Below are positions 5,619 through 10,884 of a stretch of 20,886 bases of DNA, piece after piece (position 1 is the stretch's first letter; each line of letters begins with the position of its first letter). The stretch comes from Pseudomonadota bacterium (GTDB lineage: Bacteria > Pseudomonadota > Gammaproteobacteria > Steroidobacterales > Steroidobacteraceae). A program made the translations under genes and the position numbers. The DNA lies in contig JAEZCN010000154.1 of NCBI GenBank assembly GCA_023433515.1, forward strand, positions 1-20,886, in the 5' to 3' direction. The notes below the pieces were generated by a model. It ran no database searches, was not told the DNA's origin, and saw only the letters and a list, made by a program, of their open reading frames with translations.

Positions 5619-5663
5619 AGTGCCAAGTTCATACACCGGCGCGTGTGCCGCTCAACGTTAGGC
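5582..5663 (+). repeat. attC site 12, 6-bp shorter
   Basis: 82 bp with R'' ACCTAAC 5582-5588 and R' GTTAGGC 5657-5663. The segment between L' and R' reads CTCAAC where the others read CTCAACTCAACC or a close variant, a 6-bp loss that makes the two spacers unequal. Confidence 0.93.
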
Positions 5664-5668
5664 GACTC

Positions 5669-6058
5669 ATGCCAAGGCTGCGCCATCTTCTCGTAGTACT
5701 CCTGGCGTCTGCGCCCACGTTGGGAGCGGAGGACGTGGCGTACATCGTGACTCCACCGGACCTAAGGCTGACTGACGAAGAAGCGAAGAAGGCGCAAGTT
5801 TTCAGGCTGTGCGAAATCAACTCACAGACTCCCTGCAGCGTATCGCTCGAGCTCAAGGTCGTGGGCCCAATAGCTCGCGAGAGCGCTCTCGCGTTGCTTC
5901 GTGCAATTGGCAAGCGCGATGGCCCGATCTCGCGGGTCGCCTCAGACGGCAAAGTGGCGAAGGTCTACTGGAGTACAGAAGGCGGTGGGAGCGACGAAGT
6001 ATGGGAACTGCGTAGCAATGCCTGGACGCTTGTATGGACCTATCAAATTCCCTTCTGA
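5669..6058 (+). CDS. Exported small protein, unknown
   Basis: 129 residues from ATG 5669. An upstream ATG at 5645 lies inside attC12 and is not preferred. The first ~20 residues form a signal peptide (MPRLRH, LLVVLLASAP, cleavage after LGA). Two cysteines in the mature part (around residues 48 and 56) could form a disulfide in the periplasm. The C-terminal third has a V-Y-W-S-T-E-G-G-G-S-D-E-V-W-E-L-R pattern suggesting beta-strands. The R' box TTAGGC lies 6 nt upstream at a suitable ribosome-binding distance. The gene ends 3 nt before R'' of attC13. Family not recognised. Confidence 0.75.
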   Translation: MPRLRHLLVVLLASAPTLGAEDVAYIVTPPDLRLTDEEAKKAQVFRLCEINSQTPCSVSLELKVVGPIARESALALLRAIGKRDGPISRVASDGKVAKVYWSTEGGGSDEVWELRSNAWTLVWTYQIPF

Positions 6059-6061
6059 GTC

Positions 6062-6149
6062 GCCTAACACCTCGTTCGGGCGGACGCGGGATGGATAAAG
6101 AGCCAAGCCCAAACTGCGGCAGTCGCGCCGCTCAACTCAACCGTTAGGC
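6062..6149 (+). repeat. attC site 13, diverged
   Basis: 88 bp with R'' GCCTAAC 6062-6068 and R' GTTAGGC 6143-6149. The body shows more substitutions than the sites to its left (GGGCGG in L'', AGAGCC for AGTGCC), as expected for an older site. Confidence 0.92.
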
Positions 6150-6156
6150 ATCGCTC

Positions 6157-6468
6157 ATGGTCGATGTCCACGTCGTAGGTCTCGCTGTCGAATATCTTGA
6201 CGAGTGTCAGAGAAATGGTCAGGTGGCTACGCTGGTTGGAATGTATTGGCATATTGACGGTCGCAACAAGACGATGCCTCTCCTTAGCGAAGTGAACGAC
6301 GCACTGGCCCAGCGCCCACAATTCTTTGTGTCACGCCCACATGGCGCCGTAGTCTTCTCCGTCCACGGCACCGAACGTGTGGTCACCGCCGACGATATGC
6401 GGGTGGCAGATGGGCAGTACCGCGCGGAATTTGCCAAAGAATGGCGAAGGTCCCGCAGCGATGCCTAA
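6157..6468 (+). CDS. Small soluble protein, unknown
   Basis: 103 residues from ATG 6157, 7 nt after attC13; AGG within R' is at a usable ribosome-binding distance. There is no signal peptide or membrane segment. The sequence begins V-D-V-H-V-V-G-L-A-V-E-Y and ends in a basic, charged helix E-F-A-K-E-W-R-R-S-R-S. No family is recognised. The stop TAA is inside the R'' box of attC14. The reading frame is supported by its fit between the two attC sites. Confidence 0.68.
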   Translation: MVDVHVVGLAVEYLDECQRNGQVATLVGMYWHIDGRNKTMPLLSEVNDALAQRPQFFVSRPHGAVVFSVHGTERVVTADDMRVADGQYRAEFAKEWRRSRSDA

Positions 6469-6550
6469 CACCTCGTTGGAACGGACTCGTGATAGATAGA
6501 GTGCCAAGGTCAGACGTCGGCGCGCGCGCCGCTCAACTCAATCATCAGGC
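6463..6550 (+). repeat. attC site 14, R' box altered
   Basis: 88 bp. R'' GCCTAAC 6463-6469 is normal. The R' position reads ATCAGGC (6544-6550) instead of GTTAGGC, losing the GTT used in cassette recombination. The body also differs (GGAACGGACTCG, AGAGTGCC). It marks the last full-length element in the array. Confidence 0.88.
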
Positions 6551-6553
6551 ATC

Positions 6554-7012
6554 ATGAAACACGCGCCGCCTGGCTACGAATGTCCGTTTTGCCACTTGGC
6601 AAACACACTGCATGAGCCGGCTCCTTCGTCGGCGATCATTCTGGTAGAGCCGCGCGTGTTCTCCTTCGTTCCACTTCATCACTACGCGGGAATCCGCGGC
6701 AACTGCCTTATCGTGCCGAGAGTCCACTACGAGAATGTGTTGGATATTCCCGACGATCTTGGCAAAGATTTCTTTCGCGCGACTCGCCTGGTGGCGAACG
6801 CACTTCGGGATGCATTTGGATGCGAGGGCATCTCTACCCGTCAACACAATGGTCCCGCCGGTAATCAGGACGTTTGGCATTTCCATCTTCATGTCTTCCC
6901 TCGTTTCCGCGATGACGGACTCTATGGGGGGGAAGCGTCACCGTATGAAGCGGAAGAGCGTCTTGACGTGGCGGATCGGCTCAGGCGTGCGCTGCAGGGT
7001 GTCAGCGCATAG
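6554..7012 (+). CDS. HIT-family nucleotide hydrolase
   Basis: 152 residues. The histidine-triad motif H-F-H-L-H-V-F-P-R (His109, 111, 113) is complete and is the catalytic centre of HIT enzymes, which hydrolyse or transfer nucleotides from phosphoramidates, adenylated compounds or dinucleoside polyphosphates. C-P-F-C at residues 10-13 is the metal-binding pair seen in many members, and N99-G-P-A-G-N fits the conserved loop before the triad. It is cytoplasmic. The ATG lies 3 nt after altered attC14, and its stop TAG falls in a decayed R''-like box, so it was probably once an ordinary cassette gene. The exact substrate cannot be told. Confidence 0.92.
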   Translation: MKHAPPGYECPFCHLANTLHEPAPSSAIILVEPRVFSFVPLHHYAGIRGNCLIVPRVHYENVLDIPDDLGKDFFRATRLVANALRDAFGCEGISTRQHNGPAGNQDVWHFHLHVFPRFRDDGLYGGEASPYEAEERLDVADRLRRALQGVSA

Positions 7013-7051
7013 CGCTCGCTGGACGCGTGCCACCCAGATTACCCGTTGACG
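7007..7051 (+). repeat. Decayed attC remnant
   Basis: GCATAGC at 7007-7013 followed by CTCGCTGG and ACGCGTG closely follows the opening of attC1 (GCATAAC, CTCGCTGG, then ACGCGTG) with AGCGG missing. It ends ACCCGTTGAC, comparable to AACCGTTAGC. The middle is deleted. The HIT stop codon lies within the R''-like box, as in intact cassettes. This is pattern matching by eye. Confidence 0.5.
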
Positions 7052-7074
7052 GCCTTCAGAGGACGCTACTTCGA

Positions 7075-7380
7075 ATGAACGACACTACCGTGATGGTTTC
7101 CTATCGCTTACGGCCAGACCACGTGCAAACAGCTTTGAGGGCTATTGCTTCGCTCGTTTCGACCGTTCTGAAGAGCGAGACGGCCTGCAAGGGCATCGAG
7201 ATACTGCAGGAAGATTCCGATCAGACTCGCGTCACGCTGTTGGAGCGCTGGACAAGCCGAGATGCGTTCCTCGGGCCGCACATGCAGCAGCCGCACATTC
7301 AGGCTTTCATGAGTGAGGCGGGTTCGTTCTTGAGTGGTCCGCCAGAGATCTCGTTTTGGCGGACAGGGGGTGCCGCCTGA
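7075..7380 (+). CDS. ABM-type (antibiotic biosynthesis monooxygenase-like) protein
   Basis: 101 residues from ATG 7075 with AGAGG 11 nt upstream. The order of beta-alpha elements, V-M-V-S-Y-R-L-R-P-D, a long helix, then L-L-E-R-W-T-S-R-D-A-F-L-G-P-H and H-I-Q-A-F, fits the dimeric alpha-beta barrel ABM domain. E-R-W, the later H and the aromatic C-terminal strand (I-S-F-W-R) are typical. Members include quinol monooxygenases and heme-degrading enzymes, but small stand-alone copies mostly have unknown substrates. The stop TGA lies in an R''-like GCCTGAT, in the same position as TAA in true cassettes. It is a likely old cassette gene. Confidence 0.78.
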   Translation: MNDTTVMVSYRLRPDHVQTALRAIASLVSTVLKSETACKGIEILQEDSDQTRVTLLERWTSRDAFLGPHMQQPHIQAFMSEAGSFLSGPPEISFWRTGGAA

Positions 7381-7431
7381 TACCTCAGTGAGGAATGACG
7401 TGCGAAGCTCAAGTCGCGAAATCATTCAGGC
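7375..7431 (+). repeat. Short attC-like element with variant core boxes
   Basis: 57 bp from GCCTGAT (7375-7381) to TTCAGGC (7425-7431). Between them ACCTC, GAG, GACGTG and GAAGCTCAA align in order with ACCTC, GAG, GACGCGTG and CAAGCTCA of the intact attC sites. The ends form an imperfect palindrome. The element separates the ABM and NTF2-like genes and supplies the ABM stop codon. It is shorter than the array's attC sites and lacks the L' arm. Confidence 0.55.
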
Positions 7432-7444
7432 CGCAGGGAATGTG

Positions 7445-7822
7445 ATGTCTCAGATATCCGATAACTTGCGTGCCCTCGAGCAGTTGGCGGACGCGTTCAA
7501 CGAGCATGACCTCGACAAAATCATGGCGCACTTCGCCGATGATTGTTCACTCGACATGCCGCGGGGTCCGGACCCATGGGGAACCCGATACGTCGGAAAA
7601 GCCGCGGTTCGCGAAGGATTGCGGTTTCGGTTCGACATGTTGCCGGACGTCCACTACGGGGACGTGCGGCATTTCGCGACCGATACCATGGGTGTTTCAG
7701 AGTGGTTGGTCACCGGCACACTGCGATCAGGAAAGAAGATCGCGGTACGTGGATGCGATCACTATGAGTTTCGCGAAGGCAAAGTGATACGGAAGGATTC
7801 ATACTGGAAGATGGTGGAGTGA
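7445..7822 (+). CDS. NTF2-like (SnoaL-type) protein
   Basis: 125 residues from ATG 7445, with AGGGA 5 nt upstream; a longer frame from 7334 overlaps the ABM gene and the attC-like element and is rejected. A-L-E-Q-L-A-D-A-F-N-E-H-D-L-D-K-I-M-A-H-F-A-D-D-C opens the cone-shaped NTF2-like fold, then G-x-x-A-V-R-E-G-L-R and a final H-Y-E-F-R-E-G-K-V-I-R-K-D-S-Y-W strand pair. Members are isomerases, cyclases or ligand-binding proteins; the substrate cannot be inferred. It is cytoplasmic. NTF2-like proteins are common integron cargo, which suits its position, though no attC follows it. Confidence 0.85.
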   Translation: MSQISDNLRALEQLADAFNEHDLDKIMAHFADDCSLDMPRGPDPWGTRYVGKAAVREGLRFRFDMLPDVHYGDVRHFATDTMGVSEWLVTGTLRSGKKIAVRGCDHYEFREGKVIRKDSYWKMVE

Positions 7823-8073
7823 CGCCTCTTCCCAGCGCGGCCGAGGGAAACAGATTGCTCAGTTTGGACAATCGCGCGAGGGCACCAGCGCTCATCCTGA
7901 TGGACATGCAAGTTGGCATGAGCTGGCCTTCTTCGGGAGTGCGGATTCGACGGCAGGCCGCGAACGGCGGAGGAGGTCCACGCAATGTCCCTCGCAAACC
8001 TACAGGGCGAATACGCACGGTGATACCTTCCACCGAGGCGCTCGAGCTCTCGTTCGGAGGTCCCCATGTTTGA
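7819..8073 (+). pseudogene. Fragment of an isochorismatase-like cysteine hydrolase
   Basis: An 84-codon frame from GTG 7819, overlapping the NTF2-like stop. Around residues 22-40, A-P-A-L-I-L-M-D-M-Q-V-G-M-S-W-P resembles the first strand of isochorismatase-family hydrolases, where the Asp is catalytic. After about residue 55 the resemblance ends in Gly/Arg/Pro-rich sequence and the frame runs into the ribosome binding site of the next gene. The family is normally about 180-200 residues, so the rest has been lost. It may equally be a chance open frame downstream of a decayed gene. Confidence 0.4.
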
Positions 8074-8434
8074 CCACGTAGGTTTTGGCGTAACGGACCT
8101 TGCTGCCAGCAAGGCGTTCTTCGTGAAGGCGCTGCAACCGCTCGGCGTCGCGGTGGCGATGGAAGGCCCTTACGGCGTGGGGCTCGGGCAAGAGGGCAAG
8201 CCGTCTTTGTGGCTGCACGAGGCGAAAGAGCAGCCCGTGCGTTTGCACCTGGCCTTCGTGGCGGAGAACCGGAAGCTGGTGGACGCGTTCTACCAGGCAG
8301 CTCTCGCGGCGGGTGGCCAAGACAATGGCGCCCCCGGTCTGCGTCCGCACTATCATCCTAACTACTACGGAGCCTTCGTCATCGGTCCCGACGGTCACAA
8401 CGTCGAAGCGGTCTGCCACAAGCCTGAGGCCTGA
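8066..8434 (+). CDS. VOC-family (glyoxalase/bleomycin-resistance-like) protein
   Basis: 122 residues from ATG 8066 with a good GGAGG at 8056-8060. M-F-D-H-V-G-F-G-V-T-D-L-A-A-S-K-A-F-F is the standard opening of vicinal-oxygen-chelate domains. His4, His61 in R-L-H-L-A-F and Glu114 in the final G-H-N-V-E-A-V strand fit the metal-ligand positions. One VOC module of about 120 residues is the usual size; two such units pair to form the active site. H-Y-H-P-N-Y-Y-G-A-F is typical of the PhnB/lactoylglutathione-lyase-like subgroup. The substrate is unknown. TspO follows 7 nt after the stop, so they may be cotranscribed. Confidence 0.9.
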   Translation: MFDHVGFGVTDLAASKAFFVKALQPLGVAVAMEGPYGVGLGQEGKPSLWLHEAKEQPVRLHLAFVAENRKLVDAFYQAALAAGGQDNGAPGLRPHYHPNYYGAFVIGPDGHNVEAVCHKPEA

Positions 8435-8441
8435 GATCCAC

Positions 8442-8936
8442 GTGTCCACAAGCACCACCTCGCGCCAGCTCGTCGGGCTGCTCGGTTGGCTGGTCCTGTG
8501 TTTCGCGGCCGCCGGTATCGGGGCGGTGGCATCCGCAGGGGCGGGTGACTTCTATCAGCAACTCGTCCGACCGGATTGGGCGCCGCCCGGGTGGCTGTTC
8601 TCGCCCGTGTGGACGGTGCTCTATTTCCTGATGGGCGTCGCCGCCTGGCTCGTCTGGCGCGCGCACGGCTTCAGGGGAGCAAGGGTGGCGCTCGTGCTCT
8701 TCATCGTCCAGCTCGCCGTCAATGCGCTCTGGAGCTGGCTCTTCTTCGAGTGGCGGCGGGGCGACCTGGCGTTCGCGGAGGTCGTGCTGCTTTGGTGCCT
8801 GATCGTCGCGACCGTCGTGTCGTTCTGGCGGCTCAAGCCCCTGGCCGGCGTACTGCTGCTTCCGTACCTGGGTTGGGTGTCGTTCGCCTCGGCGCTCACG
8901 TACTTCACGTGGCGACTCAATCCCGATTTGCTGTGA
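8442..8936 (+). CDS. tspO: TspO/MBR family tryptophan-rich sensory protein
   Basis: 164 residues from GTG 8442; the frame is open further left but overlaps the VOC gene. Five membrane helices are visible at about residues 10-30, 48-68, 79-100, 108-126 and 132-150. The family hallmarks W-A-P-P-G-W-L-F-S-P-V-W-T, N-A-L-W-S-W-L-F-F and P-Y-L-G-W-V-S-F-A-S-A-L-T-Y are all present. TspO proteins bind porphyrins and other cyclic ligands and are linked to stress and light/oxygen control of tetrapyrrole metabolism; in Gram-negative bacteria they lie in the outer or cytoplasmic membrane. No strong ribosome binding site is seen, which fits translational coupling to the VOC gene. Confidence 0.93.
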   Translation: MSTSTTSRQLVGLLGWLVLCFAAAGIGAVASAGAGDFYQQLVRPDWAPPGWLFSPVWTVLYFLMGVAAWLVWRAHGFRGARVALVLFIVQLAVNALWSWLFFEWRRGDLAFAEVVLLWCLIVATVVSFWRLKPLAGVLLLPYLGWVSFASALTYFTWRLNPDLL

Positions 8937-9002
8937 CGAATCACCAGCGCATCCCACATTGAGCTGCTCACGGCTGGCCCGGCGCAGCCGCGAGCGCGTC
9001 CA

Positions 9003-9734
9003 TCAGAAGATCATCCTGCCCACCAGGTAGCTCACGACCAACGTCGAGATGCCGACGGTGAGTGTCCGTCGCAGCGTGCGCGCCAGGTTCATGTGCCCGG
9101 TACGCGCGCCGACGATCGACGTCAATGTGAGTGACACGATCGCCGCGACCAGGATCAACCAGGGTTCCGCCTCCACGGGCGCCGAGAGGGTGATCACGAG
9201 CGGAATGAACGCGCCGATGCCGTAGGCGATCGCGCCTCCGATCCCGGCCCGCATGACGTCGGCACGCGAGGTCAATTCGAGAATTCCGTGCCCGCTTTCG
9301 AGCTGGGCGTCGAGTGCATCGTGGGCCATCAGGTCCGTGGCGACCTCTGCCGCGAGTTCGCTCCTGAGCCCCTTCGCTTCGTAGTGGGCAATGAGCTCGG
9401 CTCGTTCCACCTCGGGTTGGCGTGCGAGGTCAACGGCTTCTTCCGCCGCGGCCGACAATTGACCCTCGCGCTCGGCCGCCGCCTCGGCCCATTCCGAGCC
9501 GCCGGCGCTCAACATGCCGGCGATGGTCGCCGAAGTGGCCGCGGTCACCAGGGTCGCGTGGCCGGCGCCGGCGCCCGCGAAGCCTTCAAGAATGCCGGCA
9601 GTCGCGATGATCCCGTCGTTGGCGATCACGCTCCATGCGCGCAGCGACTCCGGGTCGGTCGCCGCGGCTCGCACGCGGGAACGCCAGGTCGCAAACCGGC
9701 CCCTAGGCTCGAGAGGTTGAGTGAGTTCGGACAT
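9003..9734 (-). CDS. VIT1/CCC1-family metal transporter
   Basis: 243 residues from ATG 9734 (MSELTQ); the frame extends to ATG 9773, adding 13 residues, and neither start has a clear ribosome binding site. W-S-V-I-A-N-D-G-I-I-A-T-A-G-I-L-E-G-F-A is the first conserved helix of vacuolar-iron-transporter-like proteins, which move Fe2+ or Mn2+ out of the cytoplasm. A charged cytoplasmic helical segment (E-A-A-A-E-R-E-G-Q through M-A-H-D-A-L-D) forms the metal-binding domain. Three more helices follow, ending V-G-I-S-T-L-V-V-S-Y-L-V-G. It is transcribed toward tspO as a separate unit. Confidence 0.92.
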   Translation of the reverse strand: MSELTQPLEPRGRFATWRSRVRAAATDPESLRAWSVIANDGIIATAGILEGFAGAGAGHATLVTAATSATIAGMLSAGGSEWAEAAAEREGQLSAAAEEAVDLARQPEVERAELIAHYEAKGLRSELAAEVATDLMAHDALDAQLESGHGILELTSRADVMRAGIGGAIAYGIGAFIPLVITLSAPVEAEPWLILVAAIVSLTLTSIVGARTGHMNLARTLRRTLTVGISTLVVSYLVGRMIF

Positions 9735-9836
9735 CCGAGCGAGACGTTTTGCTGTCCGCGCCTCGGCCGCCATCGGACAATTCGCGTTGCCTGATGTGGG
9801 ACAACGGATTGAGCGGGCGGCTGCGACCTAGTACAA

Positions 9837-9865
9837 CTGGCAGGGGCTCGAGCGAGCCCCGCCAG
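9837..9865 (-). terminator. Possible terminator hairpin after the zinc-ribbon gene
   Basis: A long GC-rich hairpin: left arm CTGGCAGGGGCTCG and right arm CGAGCCCCGCCAG pair with one bulged base around a 2-nt loop. It lies 14 nt past the stop of the leftward zinc-ribbon gene, so it could end the bactofilin operon transcript. There is no clear U-tract, so it may instead stabilise the RNA 3' end. Confidence 0.45.
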
Positions 9866-9879
9866 GGACAGGGGACTAA

Positions 9880-10230
9880 CTACTTGGCGTCGGGCGGCGT
9901 GAACACGTCGACCGACAGCATCACGGTGCGGGTCTCGTCGGGCGCGAGTGCACCGACACCCACGACCTTGCGCTCCACTTCTTCGCCGCGGTGATTGCGG
10001 ATCGACACCACGACCGAGTATTCCCAGGAGTCCGCGCTCGCGGGATTACGGACCGTGCCCTCGACCCGCAGCGCGGAAAACGTCGGCTGCTTGCGGCCAT
10101 CCATGTCCGACTTGCGGTCGAAACGCAGATGGTGCTGGCAACTCGGGCAGATCCTGGCGCTTTCCAGGATCGTCGACTTGCAGTGGGGACAGACTCGCGT
10201 CTTGCCGGGTGTCCCGACGCGGACATTCAT
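9880..10230 (-). CDS. Zinc-ribbon protein paired with bactofilin
   Basis: 116 residues. Two cysteine pairs near the N-terminus, C-P-H-C (about 14-17) and C-P-S-C (about 28-31), form a rubredoxin-like zinc ribbon. The rest is a beta-rich domain (T-F-S-A-L-R-V-E-G-T-V-R-N-P through V-D-V-F-T-P-P) resembling an immunoglobulin-like or FxLYD-type extracellular fold, though there is no signal peptide. The start is 7 nt after the bactofilin stop, so the two are almost surely one operon. A role with the bactofilin scaffold is inferred from this spacing only. Confidence 0.8.
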   Translation of the reverse strand: MNVRVGTPGKTRVCPHCKSTILESARICPSCQHHLRFDRKSDMDGRKQPTFSALRVEGTVRNPASADSWEYSVVVSIRNHRGEEVERKVVGVGALAPDETRTVMLSVDVFTPPDAK

Positions 10231-10237
10231 GTGCCGG

Positions 10238-10714
10238 TCAGTGCTTCGGCTTCTCGTCCCAGCCGAATTCCGCCTTGCCGCGCATGCGCGAGCCCGCCGC
10301 CACGGTCAGCGACCCGGCCTTGAGTTCGCCGTTGAGTACGCCGGTCGAGAGTAGTTCGACGCGCGCGGCGGCATCGATGTTGCCGTCGAGCTGTCCACCG
10401 ACGACCACGGTATCGGCCTTCACGCCACCGGTGAGGTGCGCGCCCGGCTCGATGGTGAGGTTGCCCTGGACGCTGACGTCGCCCTTGAACGTGCCGGCGA
10501 TGCGCACGTTGCCCGCGCCTTCGATCTTGCCTTCGATCGTGAGGCCGGAGGCGATGAGCGACTCCTTCAGCGAAGCGTCGGCGCGACTCGGCGTTGGGGC
10601 AGGGCGCGTTGCCTGCTCGCCGGCCGGTGCCAGGACGGATACCTTCTCGGGCGCCTTCGCGGCGGGTTCCGGCACGATCTGATCCCGGCCAGATTGATCT
10701 TTCCACAACGCCAT
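10238..10714 (-). CDS. Bactofilin
   Basis: 158 residues from ATG 10714, fixed by AGGAGAG 7-8 nt upstream; the longer frame to 10936 is rejected. A disordered, Ala/Pro-rich N-terminus of about 45 residues precedes the bactofilin core (about 48-150). The core has regularly spaced turns such as G-L-T-I-E-G-K-I-E-G-A-G-N-V-R-I-A-G-T-F-K-G-D-V, which build a right-handed beta-helix that polymerises into filaments without nucleotide. Bactofilins act on the inner face of the membrane in cell shape, stalks or chromosome positioning. The usual LytM peptidase neighbour is not present here; instead a zinc-ribbon protein follows. Confidence 0.93.
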   Translation of the reverse strand: MALWKDQSGRDQIVPEPAAKAPEKVSVLAPAGEQATRPAPTPSRADASLKESLIASGLTIEGKIEGAGNVRIAGTFKGDVSVQGNLTIEPGAHLTGGVKADTVVVGGQLDGNIDAAARVELLSTGVLNGELKAGSLTVAAGSRMRGKAEFGWDEKPKH

Positions 10715-10741
10715 GCCAACTCTCCTCTCTAGAATGTGTTT

Positions 10742-10785
10742 CGACCTCCTGGGCAGAGGTCGTCTGTGCAAGCAAGCGCACAGAC
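10742..10785. promoter_or_regulatory. Two adjoining inverted repeats in the bactofilin leader
   Basis: CGACCTC and GAGGTCG (10742-10748 and 10756-10762, 7-nt gap) are followed at once by GTCTGTGC and GCACAGAC (10762-10769 and 10778-10785, 8-nt gap). They share one base. They lie 27 to 71 bp upstream of the leftward bactofilin start, so they may be operators or stem-loops in the 5' leader. No bound factor can be named. Confidence 0.45.
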
Positions 10786-10884
10786 TAGGCGCATGTGTCG
10801 CTTCACGGCGAGATGTCGTGATCCACCGACAAGTCTTAATGGGTGAGGTATCGTCGCGACTGGCCCCAACGCCAGGCTCAGCCC

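Larger units (their letters stand above)
1..6550 (+). mobile_element. Integron gene-cassette array (14 attC sites)
   Basis: Fourteen same-orientation elements of 88 bp (one of 82 bp) alternate with short genes on the + strand. Each has an R'' box near RYYYAAC, an L'' arm (GAGCGG-A-CGCG), a variable middle, a complementary L' arm (CGCG-CCGCTC) and an R' box near GTTRRRY. The single unpaired A in L'' relative to L' is typical of the folded attC substrate of IntI recombinases. Cassettes run from the TTRRRY of one R' to the G of the next: 161-692, 693-1072, 1073-1497, 1498-1925, 1926-2485, 2486-2983, 2984-3383, 3384-3953, 3954-4512, 4513-5078, 5079-5657, 5658-6143 and 6144-6544. No integrase gene or attI is in the window. 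It could belong to a chromosomal integron whose intI lies to the left, or be a CALIN (attC cluster without integrase). Confidence 0.93.

Noticed and set aside
1571..5686. Antisense ORFs starting with M-x-L-A-L-Y-x-S-R-V-R-S (for example 1571-1894, 3506-3922, 4781-5047, 5351-5686)
   Set aside because: Their similar N-termini come from reading the attC element backwards. They lie opposite better-supported cassette genes and have no independent support.
79..6550. Repeat array as a possible CRISPR or REP/MITE family
   Set aside because: Repeats are 82-88 bp and separated by whole genes of 280-490 bp, all in one orientation after stop codons, with R'/R'' cores. This fits attC, not CRISPR spacers or randomly oriented dispersed repeats.
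7334..7822. Longer start for the NTF2-like gene
   Set aside because: The extra N-terminus overlaps the ABM gene and the attC-like element; ATG 7445 has a good ribosome binding site and matches the domain start.
8971..8990. CGGCTG/CAGCCG hairpin between tspO and the VIT1-type gene as a two-way terminator
   Set aside because: Short arms, 8-nt loop and no T-tract on either side; too weak to claim.
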